The notes under the pieces: model-generated | The model's input: the letters and a program-made list of their open reading frames with translations, nothing else | What the model was told of the DNA's origin: nothing | Database searches by the model: none | Assembly: GCA_017427265.1 (NCBI GenBank) | Contig: JAFRTG010000003.1 | Span: 20,808-84,807 of the forward strand | DNA: 64,000 bases | Direction: 5' to 3' | Source of the DNA: Oscillospiraceae bacterium | GTDB lineage: Bacteria; Bacillota; Clostridia; Oscillospirales; Ruminococcaceae | Part shown: piece by piece, positions 15,783 through 25,159 of the stretch | Position numbering within the stretch: the first letter of the stretch is position 1 | Layout of the letters: each line of letters opens with the position of its first letter | Program-made: the position numbers and the translations under genes

Positions 15783-18308
15783 ATGAAGATCTGTTTTTCC
15801 ACACTGGGCTGTCCGGATTTTGAATGGCCGGACGTTTACTCCATGGCCAAGGACATCGGCTTTGACGGAATCGAGCTGCGCTGCTTCGGTCTGCCTGCGG
15901 ATCCCTACCGCAGCAAGCCGTTCACCGGCGTCATGCTGCCGAAAACAGTCGCAAAGCTGAAGGCTCTGAAGCTGGAGATTCCCTGCGTCAGCTCGAACTG
16001 CTGCCTCAACGAGCAGGAGAACGAAGCGCAGAACCGCAAAGAGCTGCTGGCCTGCATGGAGCTTGCCCAGGCCGTCGGCGCACCGTATGTCCGCGTGCTT
16101 GGTGACCGCTACAGCGAAGTGACCGGCGTTGTGGATGACGACTATGTGGCATCCGTACTGACCGCGCTGATTCCGGATGCAGAGGCACATGATGTGACGC
16201 TGCTTGTGGAAACAAACGGTGTTTTCAGCGATACTGCCCGTCTGAAGGCCATGCTCGACCGGATCGACAGCGTCCGCGTCGCAGCAGTCTGGGATATGCA
16301 TCACCCCTACCGCTACGGCGGCGAATCCCCGGAACAGACCGTCGCAAATCTCGGCAGCTACATCAAATTCGTGCAGACCAAGGACAGCTCCTTCAAGGAC
16401 GGCAAGCTCTGCTATGAGCTGATGGGCAAGGGCGACCTGCCGCTTGACGATATGATGGCTGCACTGGGCGGCATCCATTATACCGGCTATATCTCGCTGG
16501 AATGGGTCAAGCGCTGGATGCCGGGGCTCTCTGACGCGGGTATCGTATTCCCGCAGTTTGCAGACTACATGTCCAAGTACCGCACCAAGCACAAGCACGA
16601 TCTGCAGGTCAGCAACCGCGGCAACGGTTATTATCCTTGGCCGAAGGAGCGCCTGATTGACTACACCTTCCCGGATGTGCTCGACCGCATCTGCGAGCAG
16701 TTCCCGAACCAGTACGCTTTCCGTTACACGGAGCTGGATTATACCCGCACCTATCCGCAGTTCCGCGACGATGTGGATACCTTTGCGCGTGCGCTGATTG
16801 CAATGGGCGTCGGTGCAGGCGACAAGGTTGCAATCTGGGCCACGAATGTCCCCGCATGGTATATCACCTTCTGGGCGACGACCAAGATCGGCGCAATCCT
16901 CGTCACCGTGAACACGGGCAACAAGATCCACGAGACGGAATACCTGCTCAAGCAGTCCGATACACATACGCTCGTTATGATCGACGCCTACAAGGGCACC
17001 GATTACAACGAGATCATCCGCACGCTGATTCCGGAGCTCGCAACCGCGGAGCCGGGCAAGCTGGAATCCGCAAAATTCCCGTTCCTCAAGAACATCATCA
17101 CGATCGAGAGCAAGCAGCCCGGCTGCTATACATGGGAAGAAGCGGTCGCCAAGCATACCGAGGTGCCGCTGACTGAGGTCGAGCGCCGCCGCCGTGCAAT
17201 CAAAAAGGACGACGTTGCCAACATGCAGTATACGTCCGGCACGACCGGCTTCCCCAAGGGCGTCATGCTCACACATTACAATGTCGTCAACAACGGCAAG
17301 GCGATCGGTGACTGCATGGATCTGTCCTCTGAGGACCGCATGATGATTCAGGTGCCGATGTTCCACTGCTTCGGCATGGTGCTGGCGATGACTGCATCTG
17401 TCACGCACGCCGTCACGATGTCTCCGATCACGGCATTCTCGCCGCGCAAGGGTCTGCACTGCATCAATCAGGAGAAGATCACCTGCTTCCACGGTGTCCC
17501 GACGATGTTCATTGCAATGCTCAGCCATGAGAACTTCCCCACGACCGATTTCTCCCACATGCGCACCGGTATTATGGCAGGATCTCCGTGTCCGATCAAG
17601 ACCATGCAGGAGGTCATCGAAAAGATGCATATGCCGGAAATCTGCATCACTTACGGTCAGACAGAGGCTTCCCCTGCTACCACAATGTCCAAGACGACAG
17701 ACTCCATTGAGGACCGCGTGAATACGGTCGGCGGCCCGATCTTCGGCGTCGAGTGCAAGATCGTCGATCCGGAAACCGGCAAGGAGGTTCCGGACGGCGT
17801 GGACGGCGAATTCTGTGCCCGCGGCTACAATATCATGAAGGGCTACTACAAAATGCCGGAGGCAACTGCGGCTGTCATCGACGAGGACGGCTGGCTCCAC
17901 TCCGGTGACCTCGCACGCCGTCTGCCGGGCAGCGGTTATTTCAAAATCACCGGCCGGATCAAGGATATGATTATCCGCGGCGGCGAAAACCTCTATCCGA
18001 AGGAGATCGAGGATTTCCTCTACACGCACCCGGATGTCCGCGACGTTCAGGTCATCGGCGTGCCGGATAAGCAGTACGGCGAAGAGGCTATGGCATGTGT
18101 CATCCGCAATGACGGCGCGGCCTGCACCGAGGACGACCTGAAGGAATATGTCCGCACGCACATGGACAAAACCAAGGTGCCGCGCTACGTGCGGTTTGTC
18201 GATTCGTTCCCGATGAATGCTGCCGGAAAGGTTCTGAAGTATAAGATGCGCGAGGAAGCGGTCGATTACCTCAACCTCCACGAGGCAAACAGCATTGTGA
18301 CCGCGTGA
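15783..18308 (+). CDS. Fusion of a TIM-barrel sugar isomerase/epimerase-like domain with an AMP-forming acyl-CoA ligase
   Basis: An 841-residue single frame with GGAGG before ATG 15783. Residues 1-265 resemble the xylose-isomerase-like TIM barrel: DIGFDGIELR, LLVETNGVF with its Glu, WDMHHPYRYGG with Asp and His, and YISLEWVKRW. Residues about 285-841 are an AMP-binding ligase: P-loop YTSGTTGFPKGVM, YGQTEASP, WLHSGDL, GRIKDMIIRGGENLYP and the catalytic Lys region AAGKVLKYKMRE. The ligase half resembles medium- to long-chain fatty acyl-CoA synthetases. The combined reaction is unknown. The gene stands alone between two terminators. Confidence 0.9.
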   Translation: MKICFSTLGCPDFEWPDVYSMAKDIGFDGIELRCFGLPADPYRSKPFTGVMLPKTVAKLKALKLEIPCVSSNCCLNEQENEAQNRKELLACMELAQAVGAPYVRVLGDRYSEVTGVVDDDYVASVLTALIPDAEAHDVTLLVETNGVFSDTARLKAMLDRIDSVRVAAVWDMHHPYRYGGESPEQTVANLGSYIKFVQTKDSSFKDGKLCYELMGKGDLPLDDMMAALGGIHYTGYISLEWVKRWMPGLSDAGIVFPQFADYMSKYRTKHKHDLQVSNRGNGYYPWPKERLIDYTFPDVLDRICEQFPNQYAFRYTELDYTRTYPQFRDDVDTFARALIAMGVGAGDKVAIWATNVPAWYITFWATTKIGAILVTVNTGNKIHETEYLLKQSDTHTLVMIDAYKGTDYNEIIRTLIPELATAEPGKLESAKFPFLKNIITIESKQPGCYTWEEAVAKHTEVPLTEVERRRRAIKKDDVANMQYTSGTTGFPKGVMLTHYNVVNNGKAIGDCMDLSSEDRMMIQVPMFHCFGMVLAMTASVTHAVTMSPITAFSPRKGLHCINQEKITCFHGVPTMFIAMLSHENFPTTDFSHMRTGIMAGSPCPIKTMQEVIEKMHMPEICITYGQTEASPATTMSKTTDSIEDRVNTVGGPIFGVECKIVDPETGKEVPDGVDGEFCARGYNIMKGYYKMPEATAAVIDEDGWLHSGDLARRLPGSGYFKITGRIKDMIIRGGENLYPKEIEDFLYTHPDVRDVQVIGVPDKQYGEEAMACVIRNDGAACTEDDLKEYVRTHMDKTKVPRYVRFVDSFPMNAAGKVLKYKMREEAVDYLNLHEANSIVTA

Positions 18309-18349
18309 GTGAACCGGATATCTCCGAATCCCGAAGAACAGATTAAAAT

Positions 18350-18380
18350 AAGGCGCTGACTTGACTGTCAGCGCCTTTTT
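18350..18380 (+). terminator. Terminator after the fusion gene
   Basis: An 11-base-pair stem (18350-18360 with 18367-18377) with a six-base loop and a T-run. It may also act for the converging minus-strand operon. Confidence 0.9.
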
Positions 18381-18404
18381 GATTCATTATGCAGCGAAAA
18401 GCTG

Positions 18405-19304
18405 TCAGTGCTTCGCTTTTTTGAGTGCGGTTTTGCGCAGCCGCAGACTGTGCAGCAGCCAGAAAAGCAGATAACACAGCACCGCGAAAAGGATGCCGCA
18501 GACAGCGGTCACAATCAGTGCATGGGTGCCGCTGTAGAGGTATCCGGTCACGGCTGCAAAGGTATGGTCGGTTTTGACCGCGAAACGGTCGAACCAGCCG
18601 GTTTTCTGCAGCCAGACCGACGGGATCATGACGAGCAGCGAGGCAATCAGCACGCCGCTGCCGATCCAGTACAGTCCGGTTTCCGGCTCCTGATAATTGG
18701 CAAAGAACAGCAGCAGTGCGAACAGCGTGACTGCCGCAAATGCTGCAAAGACGCCGTAGCCCGCCCACGGAATATAGGTCTTGGCCGGTTCCAGCACGCC
18801 GGCATCTGCAAGCATGGAAAAGCGGAATACATCACATGCCGTGCGAATACGCAGGGAAGCGGACTCCTTCGCAGCGCGCACAGCTTCATCATAAGCGGAA
18901 TCGCGGATGACATTGTTCTTGTCGGCATATTCGGAGAAGAAATTGCCGATCCGGTCGTTCAGCTCCGAAAAATCCGGCTGAATGCCGAGAATGGCTGCAT
19001 CGCCGCGCAGATATGCAAATCCGTTTGTGATTGACTCCCGGATCAGCGGTTCCAGCTGATCGGCAGAGATGCTGCCTTCATAGACGGAAAACGGAATGCC
19101 GGTCGTATTCTCGGCCGTCCGGAATTCTGTCTCAAGCGCAGCATGCACCTTCTCCGACAATTCCTTTTTCGTGACAAGCTCCTGCACGGCATCGGTATCC
19201 AGCATCCGGAACCGCACCACGCCGGCACCCATTGCAAAGATACAGGAAAAAATCAGCAGAACGGTGAAAATAACGCCTGCGATATAGGTCGATGTTTTTT
19301 TCAA
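18405..19304 (-). CDS. Membrane protein of unknown function in the sortase operon
   Basis: A 299-residue protein with an N-terminal membrane helix (about 8-30), an extracytoplasmic helical domain of about 140 residues, and three further membrane helices (about 178-198, 206-226 and 255-285), ending in a Lys/Arg-rich tail. No catalytic motif was recognised. It is the third gene of a minus-strand operon after a surface protein and a sortase. It may act in assembly or anchoring of the surface protein, by context only. Confidence 0.75.
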   Translation of the reverse strand: MKKTSTYIAGVIFTVLLIFSCIFAMGAGVVRFRMLDTDAVQELVTKKELSEKVHAALETEFRTAENTTGIPFSVYEGSISADQLEPLIRESITNGFAYLRGDAAILGIQPDFSELNDRIGNFFSEYADKNNVIRDSAYDEAVRAAKESASLRIRTACDVFRFSMLADAGVLEPAKTYIPWAGYGVFAAFAAVTLFALLLFFANYQEPETGLYWIGSGVLIASLLVMIPSVWLQKTGWFDRFAVKTDHTFAAVTGYLYSGTHALIVTAVCGILFAVLCYLLFWLLHSLRLRKTALKKAKH

Positions 19305-19325
19305 GCTCTTTCCTCCGTTCCGGCG

Positions 19326-20009
19326 TTATTCAGCCTGTTCATAGTATTTTTTGCTGACAGGCTCACAGCGCACACCGATGCGGCGATCCGAGCTGCCGAT
19401 CACCTGCGGCGCGCAGGTATACAGCGTCAGATATTCTTCTTTGGTGACCGCGAGATACTGCTTGTCCTGCTTGTTGAATTCGATCGTCTCCTTGACCTTG
19501 TAGGTGAAGCAGCCGTACTTGGTGTAGACGGTGATCTCATCGCCGATTTTCAGCTTGGAAAGCTCAGAGAAATACGTGTTGACATGCGCATCAATGACGG
19601 CATTGCCTTTTTCTCCGATGATTGCAGACTGTGTGGTCTGACAGGCGCCGCGCTCCAGCAGATCGGCATTGACGCCGTAGTAGACGCTGACATTCAGGTC
19701 GATTGCCGGTGCATTCAGCACAGCGTACTGCTCACCGAATGTCGGATAGATGATATTGCCTTCGTCGTAGGTTTTCCGGTCGGACTTCTGTTCCGTGTCG
19801 ATCTCGTTTTCCCGGATATGCAGACCGGATGTCGTACCGTTGGTTTTGAGGTTATCCATAAAGGCGATATTCAGATACTTCTGCACATAGTGCACCGGCG
19901 CCAGCGAATAGCACAGCACCAGAATGCCGCCGGTCAGCAGCAGCAGCAGCAGCGGTGTCAGCAGATAAGCAGGCAGGGAGCTGCGTTCCTTGGTTTCCTG
20001 TTCAGCCAT
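19326..20009 (-). CDS. Sortase family transpeptidase
   Basis: A 227-residue sortase from ATG 20009, with an N-terminal signal anchor (LLTPLLLLLLTGGILVLCYS). Catalytic residues are visible: His in AVIDAHVNTYFSEL, Cys in LTLYTCAP (TLxTC motif) and Arg in SDRRIGVRCE. The TLYTCAP context fits class B- or D-like sortases. The longest frame begins at 20051, but ATG 20009 overlaps the stop of the upstream surface-protein gene and suits coupled translation. Sortases join a sorting-motif protein to the peptidoglycan or to pilus subunits. Confidence 0.88.
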   Translation of the reverse strand: MAEQETKERSSLPAYLLTPLLLLLLTGGILVLCYSLAPVHYVQKYLNIAFMDNLKTNGTTSGLHIRENEIDTEQKSDRKTYDEGNIIYPTFGEQYAVLNAPAIDLNVSVYYGVNADLLERGACQTTQSAIIGEKGNAVIDAHVNTYFSELSKLKIGDEITVYTKYGCFTYKVKETIEFNKQDKQYLAVTKEEYLTLYTCAPQVIGSSDRRIGVRCEPVSKKYYEQAE

Positions 20010-20835
20010 GCTGCGCCTCCCGTTTTCTGCCGCGGAGCGAAATCCACGCAAGACCTGTGATGCCGCCCAGAACAGCGGCTGCCGAGCCGATTACCGGCAC
20101 GGTCATATTCCAGCCGGTATCGTCCGCAGAGGCGCTGACCGCATTCGCATCAATCAGCTCGCCGTCGCTGTTGCGCACGGAATAGCTGATGCCGCTGCCG
20201 TCCAGCTGGTCTACGGAAATATGCATTCCGAGCTGCTCGCCCAGATCAATAAAGCCGTTCATGACATTGGCCTGACTGCCCTTATCCATCTGCTTGATGA
20301 TGCTGTTGCGCTCCGAAGTGGAGAGCGATGCCAGAAACGCAGCGCGCTCACTTTCCGGCAGACTTGCGACATAAGCCTGCTTTTCCTCCAGCGTCATGTT
20401 GATGAACGGCTTCTCCGGTTTGACGGAGGGTTCCGGCGCAGGCTTTGCGGTTGTCTGCGTCTGATTCTGCTGCTGCGGATCAGCCTGTGTTTCGGTCTGT
20501 TTCATCTGCTCGCGGATGTCGGAGCCGGGAACATTGAACTGCTTTCCGACTTCGTTCCAGATATCATCCTCATAAATTTCCACCATGTCTGCCCAGATGT
20601 CATAGGTGTAGTAGGTATCGTTGATCTTCATGCCGCTGTCGTCATGCTGCGTGTTCTGATACTGCGTTTTCGCTTCCTGAATCATGGATTCCGGCATACC
20701 GATCCGACGCATGGCGGCATAAACATCCTCGATGCTGCCGTCTGCGGCACAGGGCATTCCCGCGCAGGACAGCATCAGGAAAGCTGCCGCTGCTGCCGGA
20801 AGCAGGCCGGTCAGACGTTTTGCAATCTGTTTCAT
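20002..20835 (-). CDS. Secreted protein with C-terminal membrane anchor, possible sortase substrate
   Basis: A 277-residue protein with a signal peptide (LTGLLPAAAAAFLMLSCAG), a helical extracellular region rich in Gln and Lys, and a C-terminal hydrophobic helix (VIGSAAAVLGGITGLAWISL) with a RGRKRE tail. This is the layout of a sorting signal. However, no LPxTG is seen before the helix; the nearest sequence is DDTGWNMTVP. It may use a variant motif or simply be membrane anchored. The gene overlaps the sortase start by eight bases. Confidence 0.78.
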   Translation of the reverse strand: MKQIAKRLTGLLPAAAAAFLMLSCAGMPCAADGSIEDVYAAMRRIGMPESMIQEAKTQYQNTQHDDSGMKINDTYYTYDIWADMVEIYEDDIWNEVGKQFNVPGSDIREQMKQTETQADPQQQNQTQTTAKPAPEPSVKPEKPFINMTLEEKQAYVASLPESERAAFLASLSTSERNSIIKQMDKGSQANVMNGFIDLGEQLGMHISVDQLDGSGISYSVRNSDGELIDANAVSASADDTGWNMTVPVIGSAAAVLGGITGLAWISLRGRKREAQHG

Positions 20836-20921
20836 TTCGGGTTCATCCTTTCAAAAGTGAGAGGGCATGTTCCGGCACACTGGCCGGTGATTTCGGTACC
20901 GGAAAAACCGATACAAAATCT

Positions 20922-20950
20922 ATTATACCATATTGCCGCAAAAAATGCAA
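20922..20950 (-). promoter_or_regulatory. Promoter of the sortase operon
   Basis: On the minus strand, TTGCAT (20950-20945), a 17-base spacer and TATAAT (20927-20922), about 87 bases before the surface-protein ATG. Confidence 0.65.
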
Positions 20951-21109
20951 GTACCTGCATTCTTTTTTATGTTTGCAGCGCGCCGCCCGCAAAAAGAAAC
21001 GCAGATGAAACAATCGGCGTCAGCTTGTGGAAAAAGCGGTATCTCCGAAGGATTGAGAATGGGGGCTCTCGCCCGCTTCGCTGTCAGTTTGGGCGGAGTC
21101 CGTTATGAC

Positions 21110-22915
21110 TCATCGCGCAGCGATACCGTTTTCGTCAGCGGAATCCCGCACGCATTCCTCGGAGAGCAGCGCGGAAAGCGCACTGCCGAGCACGGTCAGA
21201 CTGCCGATATCGGGCGTGCTCCATTTGCGGTAATGGCCGAAGAGCCCGAAGGAAATCACTGCAAACGGCTTCCCCTCCCGCAGTGCGAGATACAGCACCG
21301 CACCGAGCAGATTTTCGGCCGTCAGCCAGCGGTAAACGTCATCCGCAAGACCCTCCAGCGCATTGATATTGTCAATGACGCAGACATGATCCTCGGAATA
21401 ATGCTGCAGAAACGATGCTGTCGTCAGCGATTCCGCCGTCCCCGCGACCGGATGCCCCCAGCTGTAACGCGATGCCCATTCAGGCCCCGTAAAAATCTGG
21501 ATGCCATCCAGACCGAACTGCGGCCCGATCTGCTGAATCACAGAAAGAGCAGACTGTTTTTCAAGCATCAGCTGATGAATCAGTTCAGCCGTGAATCCGG
21601 CATTGCTCTTGGTCGGCGCAGGCGCATAAAGATCCGACATATCTCTTGCACGCTGCATTTCAACGGAACCGTGCTTGTTGACATCGTAGATGATATAGCG
21701 GTTATGTCCCTTTTCACGCGCAATATAAAGCGCCTTGTCCGCCCGCCGGAACAGTTCTTCATAGGTTCGCGCATCTGCCGGATAACAGGCCGCGCCCATT
21801 GAGCATGTCACATGCACCGGCGCTTTTTTTTCGCCGGCAGATTCCCATGCCCATTCCAGCTTGGTGCGGATTGCCCGCAGAATCCCCCGCAGATCCGTCT
21901 CATCTGCAATATGCTCCAGCACGAGCATGAACATGCCGCCGCCGATGCGTCCGGCCGTGCCGCGCGTACCGATCTCCGATTTCAGAATATGCGAAAACGT
22001 GAACAGCACTTCATCTCCGAAGAGATGCCCGAAGCGTTCGTTGATCTCCCGAAAGCCGTCGATGTTCAGCAGAACAAGTGCGAGCTCATCGGCAGGCTGC
22101 CCGGCCAGTACGGTCTTGGCATGTGCCGTGATTGCATTTTTATTGAGCAGATCGGACGCAGAATCACGGGTTGCCTCCAGAAGCCAGCCCGGCTCCTTGC
22201 TCTTATATTTTGCATGGAGAAATCCCACCGTGCCGAGAACCGTTCTGCGGCCGGGTGCATCCGAGCAAGTTACGCCGCGGAATGCGCAGGTCTCCATGCG
22301 CTTGCCCAATGCGCAGACGCTCGTTTCAATCTCGTACTGAAACCGGCAGACACCGGCCTCGATATCGGCGCAGAGCTTCTCAAAGGCAGGCAGATCGCGC
22401 TCGTTGACCATCCCCTGTTCGATCGCCTGCTGCTTCCATGCCTTCAGCGGCATATCCGTGATGACGTTCTCCCGGCAGACATCAAAAGTCATCAGCCGGA
22501 TTCTTCCGGTACGGAAGGAATAGCGGAATGCAAGATCACGCATCAGATTCAGATAGAAACGGTATTCCGTGTTTTCGGCTGTCCGTTCGGTCAGCTGCCT
22601 GCGGATTAAAGCCGCATCGGAAAGATTCAGCTGAAAACGCCGGTGCTCACCGCTGCCGCGTGCCGTAATGCCAGCGAGCATCCAACGCCAGCTTCCGGAC
22701 GCGCCGCGCATCCGCAGCGCAATCTGTTCCGTCTGACCGTCCCGCAGTGCTGCGGCGGTTTCCAGCAGACGTTCCGTATCCGCATCGTGCACCGTGCGCA
22801 GAATGGAATAGAGCACATCATCACCGAAATAGTGAAAATAATCCGCATCCGCATACAGCATATGAAAATGCGCATCTGTTGTGACATTTCCGATTATCAC
22901 AGCTGTTTCGCTCAT
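21110..22915 (-). CDS. PAS-GGDEF-GAF-like regulator with degenerate GGDEF motif
   Basis: A 601-residue soluble protein. The N-terminal part (residues 1-130) is PAS-like, followed by a second sensory region (about 130-255). A GGDEF-type domain covers about residues 260-420: LNIDGFREINERFGH with its metal-binding Asp, then GRIGGGMFMLVLE where GGDEF should be. The third and fourth residues are changed to G and M, so cyclase activity is unlikely. The C-terminal 150 residues resemble a GAF domain. It may be a nucleotide-binding sensor or an inactive partner. No promoter was chosen; the gene stands alone. Confidence 0.82.
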   Translation of the reverse strand: MSETAVIIGNVTTDAHFHMLYADADYFHYFGDDVLYSILRTVHDADTERLLETAAALRDGQTEQIALRMRGASGSWRWMLAGITARGSGEHRRFQLNLSDAALIRRQLTERTAENTEYRFYLNLMRDLAFRYSFRTGRIRLMTFDVCRENVITDMPLKAWKQQAIEQGMVNERDLPAFEKLCADIEAGVCRFQYEIETSVCALGKRMETCAFRGVTCSDAPGRRTVLGTVGFLHAKYKSKEPGWLLEATRDSASDLLNKNAITAHAKTVLAGQPADELALVLLNIDGFREINERFGHLFGDEVLFTFSHILKSEIGTRGTAGRIGGGMFMLVLEHIADETDLRGILRAIRTKLEWAWESAGEKKAPVHVTCSMGAACYPADARTYEELFRRADKALYIAREKGHNRYIIYDVNKHGSVEMQRARDMSDLYAPAPTKSNAGFTAELIHQLMLEKQSALSVIQQIGPQFGLDGIQIFTGPEWASRYSWGHPVAGTAESLTTASFLQHYSEDHVCVIDNINALEGLADDVYRWLTAENLLGAVLYLALREGKPFAVISFGLFGHYRKWSTPDIGSLTVLGSALSALLSEECVRDSADENGIAAR

Positions 22916-23006
22916 TTTGATGCACCGCCTTTCTGTTCCCTGTATTCATTATAGCAAAAATCGCGGACACTGTCAATCCGGGAACAGGATCAGCGGCGCA
23001 TTCCGT

Positions 23007-24428
23007 TCAAATGCGGCCGTTTTCTATATGCAGGATATGTGTGCAGCAGCGTTCGATCAGCTCCGGATCATGCGTAACAATCAGAACCGTCATATCCCGT
23101 CCGAGCGTACGCAGCAGTTCAGCCGTACATTCCATACTTCTGAAATCCAGTCCGCTTGTCGGTTCATCAAATACCAGCAGCTTTTTTCCTGCAAGAAGCG
23201 CCGAAGCAATCGCCGCACGCTGCTTCTGACCGCCTGACAGCGCCATCGGGTGACGATCCTTATACGCAAGAAGCTGCATCTTCTCCAGCAGTGCCAGTGC
23301 CTGATTCTCTGCGCTGTCATCCGCGCCGAGCATCACTTCTTCCAATACGGTTTCGGCAAAAAGCTGGTGATTGACGTCCTGCATGACCATATAGGAGCAG
23401 CGCCGCATGTCCTTCGGCTTCAAGCGTTTTCCGTCCATAATCACAGTGCCGCGGAACTTTTTTTGCAGACCGCAGAGGCATTTTGTCAGAGTGGATTTTC
23501 CCGCGCCGTTATGCCCGACGACAGCAATCACGGCACCTTTCGGTATCTCAAGACGGTCGCTGTGCAGGGCTGTTTCTTTTCCGTAGCTGTAAATGAAGTT
23601 GTCAAGCTCAATGACATCCGTACTGCTGCATTCTGCAATCTGAAACAGTCCCGTTTTCTTTTCGGGGGCGATTTTCTTTTGCATAACCGAGCGAATTCCC
23701 ATTGCATTCAGCTGTGCATCGGGCAGCGAGAAGAACGCTGTACCCGTATATTCTTTCGCAATTCTGCCATCCTCCATCAGCAATACTCTGTCACAGAGAC
23801 CGTTCAGCCAGCCAAGCCGATGCTCCGCTGTCACGATTGTTTTTCCGTTTGCTTTCCACGCCGCAATGATATCGCGGAGTTCGTCAATCGCATCCAGATC
23901 GAGGTTTGATACCGGCTCATCGAGCACAATCAAATCAGGCTGCATTGCCGAAACACCCGCACAGGCGATCTTCTGCTTTTCGCCGCCTGACAGGTTGAAA
24001 ATACTGCGGTTTTGCAGCTTTTCAATGTGCATGTCCGTGACAGCTTTGCGAATACGCTTTTGAATCTCTTTTACGGGGAGTCCCATATTCTCACAGCCGA
24101 ACGCGATTTCCGCTGTCGTATCCACACAGAAAAACTGGCTGCGCGGATTCTGAAATACACTGCCGACTGCACCTGCAAGGTCTTCAACCGCAGTTTCCCG
24201 GAGATTTCTGCCCAGAACGGAAATCTCTCCTTCAAGCGCACCCTCATAGTAGTGCGGAATCAGACCGTTCAGCATCCGGGTCACGGTTGTTTTTCCGCAG
24301 CCGGACGCACCGCAGAGCAGCACGCATTCGCCCTTTCGGATTTGCAGATTCAGATGATGCAGTGCGCCCTCATCCGAATTGCCGTACCGGAAAGACACAT
24401 CATGCAATTCAGCTGCAAATTCGTTCAT
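23007..24428 (-). CDS. ECF-type energy-coupling ATPase with two ABC domains (EcfA-like)
   Basis: A 473-residue protein joining two ABC ATPase domains. Domain 1 has Walker A LCGASGCGKTT, signature LSGGEKQKIACA and Walker B LIVLDEPVSNLD. Domain 2 has Walker A VVGHNGAGKST, signature LSGGQKQRAAIA and Walker B LLVFDEPTSGLD. It should power uptake through EcfT (next gene) and an S component. The start at ATG 24428 overlaps the ecfT stop as ATGA, preferred over the frame start at 24458. It is the last gene of a six-gene minus-strand operon. Confidence 0.92.
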   Translation of the reverse strand: MNEFAAELHDVSFRYGNSDEGALHHLNLQIRKGECVLLCGASGCGKTTVTRMLNGLIPHYYEGALEGEISVLGRNLRETAVEDLAGAVGSVFQNPRSQFFCVDTTAEIAFGCENMGLPVKEIQKRIRKAVTDMHIEKLQNRSIFNLSGGEKQKIACAGVSAMQPDLIVLDEPVSNLDLDAIDELRDIIAAWKANGKTIVTAEHRLGWLNGLCDRVLLMEDGRIAKEYTGTAFFSLPDAQLNAMGIRSVMQKKIAPEKKTGLFQIAECSSTDVIELDNFIYSYGKETALHSDRLEIPKGAVIAVVGHNGAGKSTLTKCLCGLQKKFRGTVIMDGKRLKPKDMRRCSYMVMQDVNHQLFAETVLEEVMLGADDSAENQALALLEKMQLLAYKDRHPMALSGGQKQRAAIASALLAGKKLLVFDEPTSGLDFRSMECTAELLRTLGRDMTVLIVTHDPELIERCCTHILHIENGRI

Positions 24429-25159
24429 GTTATCACCCCGATCATTCCGAGTATCCACAGCACATAAAGAGAACCCGCAAGAAAAAGCACCGCTGTATCC
24501 TGCAAACGGAAACCGATCTTGCAGATATTTGTCCGCTTTACGCTGACACCGAGCCCTCTCGTCAGTGCGGCCGCCGAAAGCTCACTGCCGATGTTCACTG
24601 AGCAGACCATAAGCGGAACCAGTCTGTATTCAATGAACCTGCCTGCATGTTTTCCGCCGATCCGGATATCGCGCATTTTCATTGCGGTATTGATCGCCGC
24701 AAATTCTTCCAGCACCGTCGGGAAAAACCGGAACATCACGGAAAGCGGAATCGTAATCTGCTGCGGAATGTGCATCCGGTGCATGGCTGCGATAAATTCG
24801 CTTACCGTTGTGGATGAAAGCATATATGCGCCCATAATCAGTGACGGCATCAGGCGGACAAAGATCATGCAGCACAGTCCGAGGACGCTGAGTGCGGCAC
24901 CTGTCAGCGTCGGAATCAGCAGGATTTCTGCGGTTTTTATTCCGGCATATATCAGACCGGACAGAAACGCCTTTTTCCATTGCTTTGCAGTCAAAAGCAG
25001 AACGGTCGGCAGTATGCTTATTACCACCGTACCGATACGGACAGCAATGATGCCGCTGCCTGTTCCGCCGAGTGCGAACACGACCAGTGTCAGCATCACA
25101 GCGAGCTTTGTGCGCGGGTCAAGCACAAGCCCTCTGTTTTCAATGTCAGCCGTAAACAT
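24425..25159 (-). CDS. Energy-coupling factor transporter transmembrane protein (EcfT-like)
   Basis: A 244-residue protein with about five membrane helices. The coupling-helix region AAINTAMKMRDIRIGGKHAG and a later AAALTRGLG fit the conserved short motifs of EcfT proteins that touch the ATPases. It starts directly after the ABC half-transporter gene (one base apart) and ends inside the start of the ATPase gene, so the set is tightly coupled. Confidence 0.88.
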   Translation of the reverse strand: MFTADIENRGLVLDPRTKLAVMLTLVVFALGGTGSGIIAVRIGTVVISILPTVLLLTAKQWKKAFLSGLIYAGIKTAEILLIPTLTGAALSVLGLCCMIFVRLMPSLIMGAYMLSSTTVSEFIAAMHRMHIPQQITIPLSVMFRFFPTVLEEFAAINTAMKMRDIRIGGKHAGRFIEYRLVPLMVCSVNIGSELSAAALTRGLGVSVKRTNICKIGFRLQDTAVLFLAGSLYVLWILGMIGVIT

